From an uncultured Candidatus Saccharibacteria bacterium (GTDB lineage Bacteria; Patescibacteriota; Saccharimonadia; Saccharimonadales; Saccharimonadaceae): a stretch of DNA of 6,250 nucleotides. A program made the translations under genes and the position numbers. Position 1 is the stretch's first letter. Every line of letters starts with the position of its first letter. The DNA is taken from contig CALIXG010000050.1 in the NCBI GenBank assembly GCA_938046495.1, positions 1 to 6,250 of the forward strand, given 5' to 3'. Under the pieces are notes generated by a model. That model searched no databases and was not told where the DNA came from. It saw only the letters and a program-made list of their open reading frames with translations. Of this stretch, positions 5,591-6,250 are shown one piece after another.

Positions 5591-6034
5591 TTATTTACTA
5601 GATAACTTAAATTGCTCTTCTTTCTTATCAAAACTTAGTAAATAGTCTTTTCCTCTTTCAACATTAAGCTCCACTTTTGCAGGTCCCCATATTGTAGTAA
5701 CGTTTTTATGTAACACTCCAGGTCTAGTATATGTGTAAGTTACTTCTAAAACAATATCTCCTGGATCTGCACAAACTATATATTTTGCTTTTTCATTAAA
5801 AATAGCAGCTTCACCACTGATTACTCTAGCATATAATTGTTTTTGAGTGATTACATTATTTCCGGAAGAAAGCTCAATTTTCACCGCATTAGGATGTACA
5901 GCTAACCATTTAGTCAAGGCATTTTTGTTCATTTTAATTGACACAAACGAAAAAACAGCCGCTAATATAAAAATTGCAATCACAACATAGGCATATACTC
6001 CCATTGAAAAAAATGCTTCTAAATATTTCTCCAT
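5591..6034 (-). CDS. membrane-anchored protein of unknown function
   Basis: I do not recognise this 147-residue protein. Residues 12-33 form one strongly hydrophobic helix (GVYAYVVIAIFILAAVFSFVSI) followed by KMNKN, so it is probably anchored with the C-terminal part as the soluble domain; which side that faces cannot be told. Residues 45-147 look beta-rich, with alternating hydrophobic strands (VKIEL, KYIVCA, IVLEVTYTYT, TTIWGPAKVELNV) and no enzyme motif. There is a single cysteine (88). A good Shine-Dalgarno sequence supports the start. The upstream gene ends 14 bases before it, so the two form an operon ended by the hairpin at 5461-5498. Base composition is more AT-rich than pyrG or argS, which may indicate acquired DNA. 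Confidence 0.75.
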   Translation of the reverse strand: MEKYLEAFFSMGVYAYVVIAIFILAAVFSFVSIKMNKNALTKWLAVHPNAVKIELSSGNNVITQKQLYARVISGEAAIFNEKAKYIVCADPGDIVLEVTYTYTRPGVLHKNVTTIWGPAKVELNVERGKDYLLSFDKKEEQFKLSSK

Positions 6035-6040
6035 TTTTAT

Positions 6041-6047
6041 TCTCCCT
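6041..6047 (-). promoter_or_regulatory. ribosome binding site of the 147-residue gene
   Basis: The minus strand reads AGGGAGA six bases before the ATG at 6034, within the 14-base gap after the upstream stop codon. It fixes this start and shows the gene is translated from the upstream gene's transcript. Confidence 0.7.
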
Positions 6048-6048
6048 T

Positions 6049-6250
6049 TTAATTATTTTTATTAACATCATTTAATTTAATTGTTTTGCTTTTTACTCCA
6101 ACCACTCCTAAATCTTCAATAAGTTCATTATATTTTCTTTTTCCTAGCGAAGATAAATCAAACATTTCCTTATTACCATCTTCTGTATAAAGATATAAGA
6201 AAAACGAGTCATTGTTTCTTTGTTCTGAAGAAATATGAACTTCATTTAGA
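6049..6250 (-). CDS. C-terminal part of an unrecognised protein (start outside the window)
   Basis: An open frame enters from the right edge and gives 66 residues up to TAA at 6051-6049. The visible sequence has strands (VHISSEQ, SFFLYLYTEDG) and an acidic helix (KRKYNELIEDLGV), then a basic, asparagine-rich end. It has no membrane segment and no motif I can name. It is too short for the usual ORF cutoffs, but the coding is clear, with a 14-base link and a Shine-Dalgarno sequence leading into the 147-residue gene. The two proteins probably act together, but nothing in the sequence says how. Confidence 0.65.
   Translation of the reverse strand, partial: LNEVHISSEQRNNDSFFLYLYTEDGNKEMFDLSSLGKRKYNELIEDLGVVGVKSKTIKLNDVNKNN

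Overview
The window comes from a low-G+C bacterial genome. An intact minus-strand block of housekeeping genes (pyrG, then argS-orn-yjbR-like) lies to the left of a plus-strand tRNA-Ser gene. A non-housekeeping stretch lies to the right. The gene set does not fix the organism. Orn in an AT-rich genome argues against typical Firmicutes. The compact, slightly divergent ArgS, Orn and PyrG sequences would fit a Patescibacteria/CPR lineage such as Saccharibacteria. This is inference. All intact genes whose ends are visible stop with TAA and no UGA interrupts them, so UGA recoding as in Gracilibacteria/SR1 is not suggested.

Left part (1-4402, all minus). pyrG (CTP synthase) has its own promoter region, a strong Shine-Dalgarno sequence and a terminator. 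After that terminator comes a tightly packed operon: argS overlaps orn by one base (TAATG), orn is followed after one base by a small MmcQ/YjbR-like gene, and another gene may start at the very edge. These genes supply CTP, charge tRNA-Arg and degrade short RNA remnants.

Middle (4403-5020). pyrG and tRNA-Ser(GGA) are divergent. After the tRNA and its terminator come two tandem units with a 176-bp period. Each unit begins with an inverted near-copy of the tRNA-Ser T-arm/acceptor strand. It carries two internal hairpins whose stems changed sequence but kept their pairing. It ends with an exact 16-nt copy of the tRNA 3' end (CCA and following T included) and another terminator. This is the most unusual part of the window. 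It could be a structured RNA family, a tRNA-tail-derived repeat, or remnants of repeated integration at the tRNA.

Right part (5021-6250, minus). A decayed membrane-protein gene shows in-frame TAG stops and a frameshift at a four-copy tetranucleotide repeat. A terminator separates it from a two-gene operon of unrecognised function: a 147-residue membrane-anchored protein, and the C-terminal 66 residues of its upstream neighbour. This stretch is more AT-rich than the left part and looks like accessory DNA next to a tRNA.
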